A stretch of 64,000 nt of DNA from Luscinia megarhynchos. Its lineage: Eukaryota; Chordata; Aves; Passeriformes; Turdidae. Positions 49,940-62,100 of this stretch are shown piece by piece. Under the pieces are notes generated by a model. That model had not been told where the DNA came from. It made no database searches and saw only the letters and a list, made by a program, of their open reading frames with translations. A program made the position numbers and the translations under genes. Location: contig CM067568.1 in assembly GCA_034336665.1 (NCBI GenBank), forward strand, positions 40,962,770 through 41,026,769, read 5' to 3'. The number at the start of each line of letters is the position of its first letter. Within the stretch, counting starts at the first letter, position 1.

Positions 49940-50150
49940 CTGCCATGTTAATTGAAAGATCTTTAATTTGCATGTGGGAATTATCTCATTGACTCTCTTT
50001 CATGAACCCTCTTTATAATTATGCAAATGGTCCAGCACAAGGGAGAAACAAGTCATTTTATTAACTTCAAATGCAGTGTATTTAAAATAAAGAAGATGAC
50101 AAAACTTGCTGATGATTTACCAAGCACTAACAATGCCAGGAAATGTATGT
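49940..50150. promoter_or_regulatory. Candidate conserved element with two octamer motifs
   Basis: A perfect ATTTGCAT is at 49966-49973 and a perfect ATGCAAAT at 50021-50028. The pair is a convergent or divergent POU-octamer arrangement 47 bp apart. The second is preceded by ataatt, a common homeodomain core. POU factors such as the BRN/OCT class act in neurons and neural precursors. The match is exact; an enhancer role for NRXN3 is inference. Confidence 0.35.
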
Positions 50151-50563
50151 TTAGCCTCTTTAGCAACTGAAGACATCTATTTTATTGCAGATATTACCTA
50201 GATACTTTGCAGATACAAAGCATTGAATGGGCATCCATTACACAACCCTGTACTGATGCTTTGTCTCACATCTGATCAAGGTTTCTTCTTAGCATCTCCC
50301 CAAGGACAGTCAGCATGGCTCGCTGTCAAGAGGAAACACTTCATATTCCAAAACAAGCCAATCACTTCATCCAGAGCTGGCTCTCCTCCAGCTTGTTTCT
50401 GTGAATTATAGTTTGGCTTGAGTAGCTGCTTCAGCAGCTGAGTATAGCTGGGAATCATGGTCAGTATGTCATCTTCTAAGACCTAATACCTTTTCTTTTT
50501 CTATTCTTTTTTTTTTTTTCCTTGGAAGCAACCACATAGGAATTTGGGATTTGAGGGTTTGTT

Positions 50564-50578
50564 AAAAAAAAAAAAAAA
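50564..50578. repeat. A15 tract opposite T13 at 50507-50519
   Basis: A run of 13 T and a run of 15 A lie 44 bases apart and could pair as a weak hairpin in RNA. Both are low-complexity sequence. Confidence 0.85.
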
Positions 50579-50745
50579 GAAATTAAATTTCTTTGTCATG
50601 TGGTATTTTGAGTACTCTTACCAAAGAGTGCTTTGAAGTATTAGTTTCAACATTGTCAGCCTCATGTAGAGGCTATGGAGAAAATGTCTTTCATCTACAA
50701 CAGTGTACATCTTTTGCTTGGCATTCTGCAGAGTGCAGCAATCTG

Positions 50746-50840
50746 GAATCAGAGAATTGTTAAGGCTAAAAAAGACCTCTAAGATCGAGTCCAACCATTA
50801 ACTTTGCAGCAGCATATTCACATTGGAGCAGTGTGGAGCC
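50746..50840 (-). mobile_element. CR1 LINE 3' terminus, antisense
   Basis: A short minus-strand CR1 tail begins gaatcagagaattgttaagg, then aaaaagacctctaagatcg and agtccaaccattaac, the reversed equivalents of the CR1 3' end. Only about 95 bp can be followed before similarity fades. No coding part remains. Confidence 0.82.
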
Positions 50841-53800
50841 ATGCTCACAAATTATGTGGTAAGATTCTATATAAGGTTGGCCAAGTTAATTTGCATGGCA
50901 TACACTGATTTCAGAGATTCAAACTCATGAGGGGAAGAGTTGTTGGTGAGTGCATTCCTATGTGTGGGCTTTGATTCTTAGGGAGTTTCACTCATGGTTT
51001 CAGTATACTGTACACTCAAAACCCTCAATGTGTCATTATGTCACTTTAATGGGAAAAGTCTACAGAATGTGAAAGTACATATGACTGTATTTTGCTTTTG
51101 GTATATCCTATAGTATTTTTTTAATTTACTTTGATTTTTTTTATAGGGGATACATGAGTCTGTAGTTAAACTTCCATAGTTTAATCTCTTTATATTGATA
51201 AAGTATACAACCATCTACGTTCATGCACCTCCATCATTACAGTGTGAATTCCTTTCCTTCCAGCCCAGATTAACTTGATCATGATGACACTCAGACTCCA
51301 GGATAAGGTGCATTTGTGCTCGCTTTAGAGAACTAACCAGCTGCAATAACACTGCAAAAAAATGTATGTGTAATGTGGTACAGTGAAAATGCCTGACCTG
51401 GTGATGCAGAACTCGTTTTAACTCTCCCCAGCACTGAGCTCTCAGCAGTGCACATTCACCTCATTGTAGGAACTCCAGATTGCAGCACGAGGTGTCCTAC
51501 CCTATGTGACGAGCTCATAATTTTTCACTTCTTTCTCTTCACGAATTCCTAAAGACAATCCTCATTAAAAAAAAATAAATTTTGTCTTTTCTTGCTCATT
51601 CTTCCCCTCCTCTCTTTTTTATTTTTATTGTCATTTTATTCTAATTTTTCTAATCCCCTTTTCTTGTTAGACAAAAAGGAAAAAAATCTGCTGAGAAATG
51701 TATTTTCCCTTCAGGGTGATGCAAACTTCAAAAGAAAAATCAGTCACTTCAAGAGGAGAAAAAAAAATAGTTTAATCATCAAGAGCAATAATTACTTTCT
51801 AAATATTAGCATGGCCGATAAGGAGAGCAGAATTGAAATAGAATGTGGGGCTTTCTCACTTATTCATTATATTTGATTTCTAAGTTTGGAATTTCTAAGC
51901 ATTTACTCTGTATTGCATCTCCATAATGTAGTTATTATAACTGATAACATATCAAGACAGTTATCAGTTTCTGTCTTTGTGTTTCTTCAGAGATAAAAGA
52001 TGGCAATTTGAAAAGTGACTGCCTTTTCTTCTCAGCTTGATCTCTTTACTTCCTCCTTCCTCGCTCAAGCGAGGCACACTTCTTTTTTTTTCCAGCCATT
52101 TTGTAGATGGTCTGCTGAATTGAATTTGTTCAGTGGTATGTTGGGCTGATCCTTAAAGTCATTGCATTTAAGCCAATATCCCTCCCTTAAGAACTGGTGT
52201 CAGATTTTTTGGTAGTCTCTGAATGGCAACTGAGTTAAAACTGATAGCAAACCTGGTTTTCTATCTGACAGAACATAATTATCTGTATTCCTCTACTTGT
52301 GAAAGTAAAGAAATTGTAAACATCTTCACACAAGTGTGCCACTATTTTACTACAGCAGAATTGTTCTTTAAAGTATTTTATTTTAAAAAATCAAGTTTGT
52401 TCAGTGTTGTTTCAGAGCATATCCGCTCATGTTCCAGAATGGCTGGTAGTACTTGGCACTGGTACAGAGAAGGTTTTGAGGGGCAAATTGTGAACTGGGA
52501 GTCAGTCTCAGTAGAAGAAATACTTAAAAATTTAGCTTGCATATTGAAAGAATGAAAGAGAGATACTTGCTCTCTGAAAGTGTGTTGTATTTACAAATAG
52601 GAGTCTGAGATACTATTTATTTAAACAAAAGGTTGCCTGGCCCAGAGTGGCTGCTACCCAACTGTGCATAAGCTACAGCTGGAAGTTAGAAATGGGTTTC
52701 TATCCAAAATGGGAATCGTCTGGAGGAAGAGGTCCAGAAGAGTAAGTTTATTCGTGGCTTTATTTGATGTAGAACTGAAGTAACTAAGTACTGGCTCCTG
52801 CACATTTAGAGGCTCCTTTTATTTTTTCTGTGATTTGTGCACCTGCTGAGTCTGCACCGCCTGCCATTTTGGTACTGTACTAATGGCAATATCATAGAGA
52901 TATGAAACCAATGCTGCCTCAACTCTGCTGAGCTCCAGTGTGATCAGTTGTCAGCTCTTTGGTGGCACAGCTGAGCAGAAAGCTTTTGCACAAGGATGCA
53001 ACTTACTGATAAACAAGACCTCTTGATCATTTGGCTAATCACATCCTATGAGGTCAAATTACCCCACTGATTAGGTAAAGAGTCAACCATTCCACTTAAA
53101 GTGAAATTTCTCTTTCTGAACCAGAGAAGTAATCAACTGTAAGGAAGAGAGGAAACTTTCCCTAAATGCAGTACTCCACTATGTGGCTGCTGGTTGGGTT
53201 GAAGTGGTAGGCAATCCTATTTTTGCTAAATAAGGAAGTACTTTATATTCAGGTTTCAATGAGTTTATAGCTCAGCTTCTGAATGCTAGAAAGAGCAGAA
53301 GAAAAATCCTCAACTCTTCAAAGATATCCCTTGAGGCAAAACTGGCTACTGACATTGGCTGTTACAGAAATGCATTTAAAATTATCAGTTAAATTCACTA
53401 GTACAGCTGGATGTCTTATTCATTGGTATTCGGAGGTGAAGCTTTGGAGGAGAATTTTGGAGCAATTGGGAATTCAACCAGTGTTGGTCTTCATGGCTCC
53501 TTTCCTGCTGGGTGGGTGAGAGAGTAAAGTGCTTGAAGTTTTATCTTTTGGAAAGTAAGTATGATGTTAGAGATAGTTCAGAGTAAAAACAAGTTATCTG
53601 GGACTTGGCTAGTCACATTGCATAAGAAAAAATTATCTCAATCATTAAGTAAAGATTAAGCAATGTGCTTTAAGTTAAAAATGCACTTAAATGTTATGTA
53701 AAGTGCAAAAGCCCCTAAAAAGGAGAAAACAATGAGGTATCTTGGTAACTCCAGCTACACAAAAGGTGAGCTCAGTGGCCTGGTTCTGTGACCCTGAGCT

Positions 53801-56800
53801 GCAGAGTTGTGGTTAAAAATAGGGAGGGGGAGGTGATAGGCAAGGTACTGGACACAGAACAGCTCATTAAATTATGTCTACTCAGACTCAGAAATGGGAC
53901 ACAAAAGGTAATAGGAAATTAAGCATTTTGTTATTATGGGTCAAGTTTCAACATATGCTACTGACTCATAAATTTAATTTGATCGCTTTCTTCCTTAAAG
54001 AAATCACAACAATGAATAGTTTCTGGCCTTAGAATCAGGGGCTTTTTTGAGAATTTTCCTTGTATTGGGGAGCCCTCTACTCACTTCAGCCTGATGAGGT
54101 TCACTGCAGATCAGAAAAGGATGAAGGGGGGGACAGTGCAGTGCAGGTTTAAGGTACTTCCTCCCCTGAGCCAGTGTGCAGCCAGAAAATCCCCAATGCT
54201 GCAATGCTGCTGTTGTGCACATGCAAGACAAAAACTCCTGTCACCTTCTCCCCAGATCTAGAACAGGGCTCTGAATAGCCAGGGGGATAAAACTACCCCA
54301 CTCTGTAGGTAGTGCATCATTTCTTGTGTTTTCTTGTGTGGGATCCAGCTGTGGAAACTTTGGTTTGAATTAGATGAGTGTAATGTACTGTGCAGTGATT
54401 AAGGATATACAAGCTACACTCACAAACAGAAGGAGAAAGATGTTGCTCTCTGCAGGGTAAAATACTGAAACAGGCATTATTTTGTACTCAGTCTACCACT
54501 GACATTTTAATTTATGAGCTAAGAATGCAATGATTGCTGGCTGCAAAAATTGATTTGGTGTTCATCTGATTCAACCCATGTCAAGAGTTTGAAAGTAATT
54601 ATGATAGTGGAGCTGATAGGCAGGCAATTACATTTTTGTTCTCTCTTTTCTTTTTTTTTTTTTTTTTAACTGAAGTTGTTCTTGTCAGAGGGCCCTAGAA
54701 GCATAAGTATAATCTTTGGTAATGTTATTTTGTAGACTATTAAGGTATAATCTCAGTTAATGTTACTCATGCACTAGCTGCATTCCTAAATAAAGTCTTT
54801 GTTAGCCTCTTTACAAATCTCCCAGGCTAACCAGATTAAGGAATCCATGTTTAGCCAAACAATCTTTTTCTGCCCATACTTCCTCTGCACTTTCATTAAT
54901 CCTGACCATTAGTGGTATTTCCTAAGGCTGTCCTCTGTCCTGCTCTCTGTTCTGTCATGCAAGGAGGGGAGAGGCTCTCTCACCACAGCAGGCTGCAGTC
55001 AGGGCGCTGCTGGGGAAGGACATGGTTCTTGTTCCTGCACTCCTGATGCAGTGACAAATTTCCCTGCTTTTAGCTATTCAGAAACAAGGATGTCAATCCT
55101 GGATCCTTTTGTGGGGGCTGCACCCTCCAAAGTGTCCGGTGGATGCTTTGCTGCCATGCACACATTGAATGGTATGCCTTAAATTTAGGTGCAAGTAAAA
55201 AAAAAAAAAATATCCAAAACCTGATACTTTGATATCATTCTGGTTTTGAGGTAGTTTTTAAAGGGCATTTGGTGTTGTTCAAGCATAGAATGAAAGCTGA
55301 TCTTTTAACATCATAACTCACCGTGAAACTGAGCTGTTATTTCCTTATCAGCTGTCCTAAATTTGTTGCTTCTTTGCCTAAACAGCAGTACTTGCAACAA
55401 GGTCTCTTTTATCGTGTTTATACTGTAGTATCTAAATAACAGAATCTTGATCTGATTTGAGGCTGTGGGTAAAATCATTATTGTTAAAATTCAGATAATA
55501 GCTGTTGTATCTTCACATATAAGTTTTATGCTTTCTGATAATGCGTAATTTAAAGAAATCTTTTCCCTGCAAATTTAAAAGCCTGTGTTTGAGTTACCAT
55601 CAGTATCTCTGTTGGTAGTAAAGAGCCACTCAGTTTCCTCAGTGTCTGAAAGAAGGGGTGGCAGAGAAAAAGAGGAGTAATGTTGAAAGTAGAAGACCAA
55701 AGCTCTTGAGCTTCAGTAATACTGCAGGGGAGGGAGAGGCACAGTAGGAGCAGAAAGACTTTGACAGCTTTGGGCTGAAGGTGGAAACAGTGAGTGGGAA
55801 ATGGAGACTAAAGTCTAGAAAGCAAATCATAGCACAGGGAGAGATGTAATTGAAGTCTGTGAAAGGTATCTGTCTCCCTTCCAAACTTGTCAATTATCCT
55901 TTTATTTCATTCATTCACTCCTGGTATATTTTTTCTCTTTTTGCTGAAGTGGATGAGAAATTATATTTACTTTAAATCAATGACAAGGCATGGAATTGTA
56001 TAGGAGTCGTGTTTTCATTTATGTCTTTATATGTTCACATCCTATACAGGATTTAAAGCAACGATGCCTGTAGAAAATTCTAGATTACATACTTTCAGGT
56101 CAATGATTTCTCTTTCTTTTGCAAAGATTTGCTTTATGGTATCTGGTTGATTGGCATGGCAAGAGTCAATAGCTTCTCCCCATGTTTCTGAAGACTGCAT
56201 TTCACATAGAACCAGATTCTGTGGTTGCTTGGTTCTGTAGTTATAGGATTTATTAGTCTGCATTCTCTTTGACCTTACTAACTTTAAACCAGAGCAGTTT
56301 CCTTAAAAGTATTTCATTACTGATCCCCAGTGGACAGTAGAGTCCACACCAGGGTGAAATGTCATGCTCATCCAAAATGATACAAATGGTTTGAAGAGAA
56401 AGGTTATTTTGGGCAAACATATGCCATACTTTTTCCATTTTTAACTGTCTTTTGGGCTACAAAATAGAGCTGCATGTGATTTTCTTTAAAGCTCAGGTCT
56501 TTCTCATATTCCAATTTTATTCAGGCAGCATTTTAACATTATATTTATGCCTAGTTCACTTTACAACATGCATGAAATTAAAAAACATTTACCATCAAAA
56601 AGAGATAAGGAAACAAGTTGGAGCAGATTCTGCAGTGTGTCCTCACTTCTGGAATATACAGTACATTTCTCATTTCTGTTTATGATACCTAGTCTTCTGT
56701 CTGTTGCTGCTCTTGTGTGGATTGCTCCAGTCCATTTTAAATGATTATACATAACAGTGCTCTTCTTCTGCCTCCTGACTCTGTGAATCTAACAGGCACC

Positions 56801-57294
56801 CCTGGAGCTTACTCAGGTGCCCTCTGCGACCTCAGAAAGTGTCAGCTTGTTGGACTTAGAATGACTGAGAAATGCAGCATCCTGTTAAAAGCTTTATTTC
56901 TTCTTTGTAGATCACACTCCATATAAAATTCAACAGGTGGCATTCTGAAGCACCTCAGGAATGAAAAAATCACTTCTGAAATAGGGCCTTGGTCAGAACA
57001 GAAAAAAATGCATTATTTGGCACTGATTTATGTATCTTCTTAACTACATAGAACATGGAAAATTAGTTTGTATGCCAACAGATTACCAGATTTGCTTACT
57101 TTTGGACATATATTTACATTCAAGAAGGCAAACCAAAATTTAGAAATTGTTTGAGGAAAAAAATCTAAGCTATTATTGTGCACCTATGTGAATCTGTGTT
57201 GTGCCTTGCCTTCTGCATTGCACTGACTTCTGGCCATCAGCTTTCAAAAACTGATCTATGACAAATAAAAAAAGCTGCAGGATATGCAATGGTT
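50841..57294. other. NRXN3: Intron stretch, mostly unique sequence
   Basis: No exon or RNA gene is recognised. T17 lies at 54651-54667 and A14 at 55197-55210. A 110-codon frame at 52223-52555 has no recognised domain. A patch at about 52980-53130 (ttggctaatcac, gaggtcaaattacc, aatcaactg) reads like possible conserved non-coding DNA. Near 54960-55020 there is a GC-richer patch with a partial CTCF-like word, judged too weak to call. Confidence 0.55.
54651..54667. repeat. T17 homopolymer
   Basis: Seventeen consecutive T residues follow a ctctcttttc pyrimidine lead-in. No associated retroposon is recognised. Confidence 0.93.
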
Positions 57295-57640
57295 TCCACA
57301 TGAGAAGAGTTTAAATAGGCTGAAATTTTTCATGATGAAAAATTGGTAACCAAATAGTGATAACAGAGGTTTTTAAAATCAAAATGGATCAGAGAAATTG
57401 TGACTAGGCAGTGACTGCTCACAGTTTCTCATGAAACAAAGATTGAGGAGTGAAATAAGGTAGAAGCAGTCTGAGATCAAACAGGAGGAAGGCTTTTATA
57501 TGAAATGTGGAACTCACTGCCATATGATATTATAGAAAAAACATAAATAGATTTCAAAAGTTAGTATGTCAGCATGTGGTTGAAAAGCCCATTAAGAACC
57601 ATGAAATACAAAATCTATGCAGCACGGAGTTGCAGGTATA
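57295..57640 (+). mobile_element. Ancient CR1 LINE 3' fragment
   Basis: The order of blocks fits the old turtle/crocodile-like CR1 type: ttttaaaatcaaaatggatc and agagaaattgtgactaggca, then gtttctcatgaaacaaagat, ggaggaaggcttttatatga, atgtggaactcactgccat, gatattatagaaaaaac and atagatttcaaaa. These correspond to the end of ORF2 and following sequence. It is heavily mutated with no usable frame. Together with the copy at 30.6-31.8 kb it shows that this intron keeps CR1 insertions older than the avian-specific subfamilies. Confidence 0.68.
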
Positions 57641-58983
57641 ATCACTTCCTAACTGATGCTTGCCACTCCAACTAGCATCTGTGAGAGAAAAGTACTTCTG
57701 CAGGTTTCTCTTGTGCTCATGCTTTATCTGTCAGCAATGATAAATGTCTAATGCCAGTGGCAGGAGTCAAGGCTTCAGTGGAGTTTGAGCTAGCATGACT
57801 GCACTTCTGCTCTGGTTTTACATGTTCTTATAACACGGTCATTATAAGCATATATTTGCATTTGAAGCACTTACATCTGTGACTTAGTATGGACAGATAC
57901 CAGACATACCTTCAGGAATTTTAAAGAGCCTGAAAAAAGAAAAAAAATTAAATATGAGACACGTAACTAGCTAAAGCAAGGAGGCAGTGAACCTCCAGCT
58001 CTTTATAAGATTCACAATGCAGGAATTCCCCTCTAAATGGGAAGGCCTTTGTCTGTAAATTGCATCAATATTTCATTAATTAAATTCATTTTTCTTTCTG
58101 TATTCTTTCTGTTTTGTGTAATTAGGATATAGTCATTTACAGCCAAACCTCTGTTCAGCTGCTATAAAATATTCATTTCCAGTTGCAGCTGATAATGAAA
58201 CAGTATCCTGCAGCCCATTCAAACTGTTGCAAGGCGAGGCAAATTACCAAAGGGAAGGGAATAAATTCATTTTTTTAAAAAAAATGAACTTAAATATGCT
58301 CTATACAAAGTGGTTTCAGGCAAAGGAAAAGGCTGCCAGCTAAAATGCAATTTATGTGATATGTTGGCAAGAAGGTGGAATGCCAGTGAATAGAATTTAA
58401 TGAGTTGACAGCTGTCAAGCGCTCCATGGTGTCAGATTGTAGCATTTGTTTCAGTCAATTGCACATTCTGGATAAGTGGGAGACTTAGGTGAAAGGGATA
58501 TCCTGGGACCAGGCAGGTAATTTGTTCCACTACCTGTGAGGTGCTAAGATTCAAAGCTGCATGGTAGAGAGGTTACAGAACTTTGCTCTGCACCTGTTGG
58601 AAAAGCTGTGCTGAAAGCAAGTTTTGTGTTCTAATGAGATGGGTACTGGTGGTCCACCATGGCAGGGTTCTTTTTCTGAGGGTATTTGCCTTTGGTGTTA
58701 AGCTCTGCTGCCATTTACTTCTACAGATGTGCACTGCAGGCTTTTCCCACTGATGAGAAGAATTTGCAAGAAATTCCTGTCTGCAGGAACCTCAGTTGGT
58801 AGGAACTGTGCAGTCACCTACAATATTTTATTTCATTTCAGAAACATTAAAGAGAGCAGAAGGTTTCTTATGTCCCTCCTACCTCAGCCCTGCATAACAG
58901 TTTGTTGCAGTCCATATGGGAGTTCCATTTTTACAGTGTGAGCTTTTTTGCTCACAAAATATAAAGAACTGGATACAATCAAT
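57641..58983. other. NRXN3: Intron stretch containing a strong conserved-element candidate
   Basis: No exon is recognised. The part at about 58050-58480 lacks any repeat signature, is rich in taatta/attaat cores and holds the perfect TALE-type palindrome described separately. The 70-codon frame at 58729-58941 shows no recognised family. Confidence 0.55.
58405..58418. promoter_or_regulatory. 14-bp perfect palindrome TTGACAGCTGTCAA (TALE-homeodomain type)
   Basis: The sequence is identical to its own reverse complement over 14 bases. The inner TGACAGCTGTCA equals the published binding preference of TALE homeodomain factors (TGIF, PKNOX/PREP, MEIS) bound as a pair, and it also contains the E-box CAGCTG. 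It sits in repeat-free sequence with further homeodomain-like cores on both sides. That it is bound in cells is inference. Confidence 0.5.
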
Positions 58984-59148
58984 GTAGGCTGCCAGGGAAG
59001 TGGTTGACTCACCATACCTGGAGGTATTTTAAAGATGTGTAGATGTGGCACTTAGAGACATGGTTTAGTGATGGAATTGGCAGTGTTAGGTTAATGGTTG
59101 GACTCAGTGATCTTTAAGATTTTTTCCAACCCAAACAATTCTATAATA
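58984..59148 (+). mobile_element. CR1 LINE 3' terminus
   Basis: This short sense CR1 tail has the typical order: gctgccagggaagtggttga, ctcaccatacctggaggta, tggcacttagagacatgg, tttagtgatggaattggcag, gttggactcagtgatcttta, and tttccaacccaaacaattct. It ends near tctataatatttattc. The coding part is gone. Confidence 0.93.
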
Positions 59149-62100
59149 TTTATTCAGATGCTTTTTACAGCACTGTCCTCAAGGTACTGTCATATCAACT
59201 TAAAAACATTTGCTTCCAAGAGATACATGTGTATCTTCATTATCTTAAAAATTTAGCCATGGTGTGCTGACATGTTAACAGCCCTGTAAAGGGTCATTGC
59301 AAATTGGTGGCAAAGGCATCCTGGCACTCAGCTCTTCTGTGTAATTCCACAGTTGTGTAAAATGGGCAGTCAGACTTAGTGGACCCCTCTGAACTGAGAT
59401 TTCTGAATCCGAAGAAATCTCACTGACTGCAGTTTTTTACTTGCAAATTCCTGACTTGAGTTGTATGCCTGCTAATAACTGTGATATAGTTAATAGCAGC
59501 TGCTAATAATTAGAACCAATTACAGGATTCTTTAGAAACACTTGTGCCAGCCTGAAGCATTTCAGAGGAATACAGTGCCATACTCTGGAGTTCTGACAAC
59601 TTCGCTGCACGTCCCACAGTGCAGAAAAGCACATGCTTTGATTTTACCTGCTGTTGCCAGTCAAAATCCTGATATGGATGTAACTATGCCAATTATTGTC
59701 AGGTTAGTTGGAAACATTTATTGGTAGTCTAACTGCTGGCAGAAAGCCTTCTCCAGTCAGCATTGCTGGACCTAAAAGGAGCAGCCATACCAACTTGGAT
59801 ATGCCCTCATGTCTGTAATGCCAGTAACCTCTTTAGTGTGAGTAGGGCCTACATCTCAAAACTCAGAGGCACCACCTTTTAGATTCAGTGGTTATTATGT
59901 CTTGTTTCTGGCTGGTACAACTGAAGCTACAATAATGACACCATTGAAAATGGAATTTTAAAGGAAACTGAAGTTGTTTCCTCCCAGGAGAGACCAGGCT
60001 GTAGGTGTTACAGCAATGGAAGATGGAATTTTTTCTTAGAACAAAAGTTCTGATTCTTTCTGCTTTTTTAATTCTTATGAAAAAGCAGAAACTGATATAG
60101 CAAGAAACCTAGGCATATGCTTTTTTCTGTCTGTTCAGGGACTGGAATATCTTGAATGTGGGGACTCTTGCTACATTTTGGTTCCATCCTGGTCAAGCTG
60201 TCCTTTTCTATGCCTTGCTAAGACTAAGATTAAATTGTCCATGGGCTAGAACTTGGCTGTCCATAGCCTGGAAGAGCCAGGTATTTTTTTGTATTATTAG
60301 AGGCTTTTAATGGGCATTGTATTAAAATGGCTTTTTTTTTTTTTTTTTGTGATTTCCACTGTTGTCAACACTATTTTTAGAATACATGAGAGGAAAAATT
60401 TCTCAGAATTTTGCTTTTGACTGGTAAGATCTCATTCAAATTCTTTACGCAGAAGCTTCTTCATTTCAAAGTGGGCATGAATTTCATGCTATCTTTTAGT
60501 CCTTACAAGAGGTTATTGATGTCAAAAATGCAACATTGCCACAAAACTGACTTGAGAAGCAAGTTTACTGACAGTGAAAGAAGTATTCTGATGGATTTAG
60601 AGCTTCAAATCCTCTCTCCTTCTGACAGTGTTCCTTTGGATACTTGTTTCCTAGTATCTCCCAAATTACACCGTGGAAATCTGAAGGACATGGGGAAGAA
60701 CCTTGTGGTACTCGATGCCTCTATAGACAGAATTGCAGAGAAAAAGAAAGCCTCTTCACTGTGTGTGGAGTTGTTTTCCCTTTAAGCAGGTAGAAGTCTA
60801 AGTGATGTCATCTGGTTCTTGATGGTGTTAAAAGCCTGAATTCCTTTGTCTAGCTCTCTGCTCAGTAAGTGCATTCCAGCTGAGCATCTGCAGGGCCATT
60901 AAAGCTAACTTTGCTCCTTTTTTCCATTTTACACAAACACAAAAGATTGATTTGTCTTTACTACAGTTAATCAAACTCACAACAAAACTAAATAAATAAG
61001 CAAGGAAAATGGCCTTCTTATCCTTCACAGGGCAAATGTTCTGATTAGGCAGGGGCTGCTGAGGAACCCAGCAGTGATAAGTGTTTATCAGGTTTGTTGT
61101 GCATGGGAGTCTGCCTTACCCAACAGCAAAATTTTCTTGCATAACAGCCTTTTGCAGCTTGGACCTCCTCATGTGCCATTAAGTGAAGGTCACTTCACTT
61201 TTAATGCTCAGGAGCCATTTGTCATGTTCCACAACTCCTGAGGTTGAAGTTTACCTGGTTTCATCAGTACTTGATTGACCAAATATGTTTTTTAAGCTGC
61301 TGGGAATATGTTTGATGGGAATAGATCTCTTTCCTTGCTAAAGTTATGATTAGACAAATTTCTGGCTCTAACTTTCATAAGTTTTCCCCCATGATCCCTG
61401 GTGGTGGTGGTAATGATTTCATTTCCCTGTTCACTTTTTTGTTACATGTTTTTTGCTAACATGTGGTGTGAAGTCAGTTCCTTGTCCCTCCAGCATATTT
61501 CAAAAAGAAAAGAAAATTATAATGATAGAAAAGCATGATTTCTAGCATTAATTATTTGGCAGTTGCATTTCTAGGTGGAATATTATCTAGAACTGTTTAA
61601 CTTCATTTTTATTAGATTTTACCATGATAATGTGAGTATGTTAACAAGTTAATGGTAATATATACCTTTTGTTGAGTAAACACATGTCTATACTAGTGCT
61701 GATAATCATTTACATCCTATATTAAGAGAGGAAGGATGGACCACTTTTGTGACATTTGAGTTTATAAACTTCTTATTGTTTATATATTAAATCCATTCAT
61801 AGCCTTTTTTAAGCAATTATATTGTATGTGTGCCTACATATAGGTATTTAGTGGCTATTTTCCTTTGTTAAATGTTGTACTCTGTTATTCAGGGAGCATT
61901 TCTAGGTGCTGATTGGTGCCTAGTGGGCCAGGATTTAGTCTGCATTTATTTATTCTACATGGTGTTTATTCTGCATTTAAATGTGTGGGAACTGCCTTCC
62001 CCTTGTGAGCTAATGTGTGAATCCTGTGAGTAACAGTATTTAAATGCCATTTTCTAAGTGTGGGTTAATGTTTGGAGAGCAAGAGGAATATTTGTCTGGC

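Larger units (their letters stand above)
44222..50745. other. NRXN3: Intron stretch with candidate conserved elements
   Basis: No exon is recognised. It contains an 18-base T tract (44564-44581), a paired T13 and A15 (50507-50519 and 50564-50578), and three areas that read like conserved non-coding DNA. These are 46380-46900 (richer in CpG, homeodomain-type sites, a centred palindrome), 47995-48260 and 49940-50150 (two octamer motifs). Conservation cannot be tested here, so they remain candidates. Confidence 0.5.

Noticed and set aside
54960..55020. CTCF-like word (gtcagggcgctgctgg)
   Set aside because: It lacks one base of the usual CAGGGGGCGCT core spacing; too weak to call.
60411..60785. 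124-codon plus-strand frame
   Set aside because: No recognisable domain or splice context; consistent with chance in a 64-kb intron.
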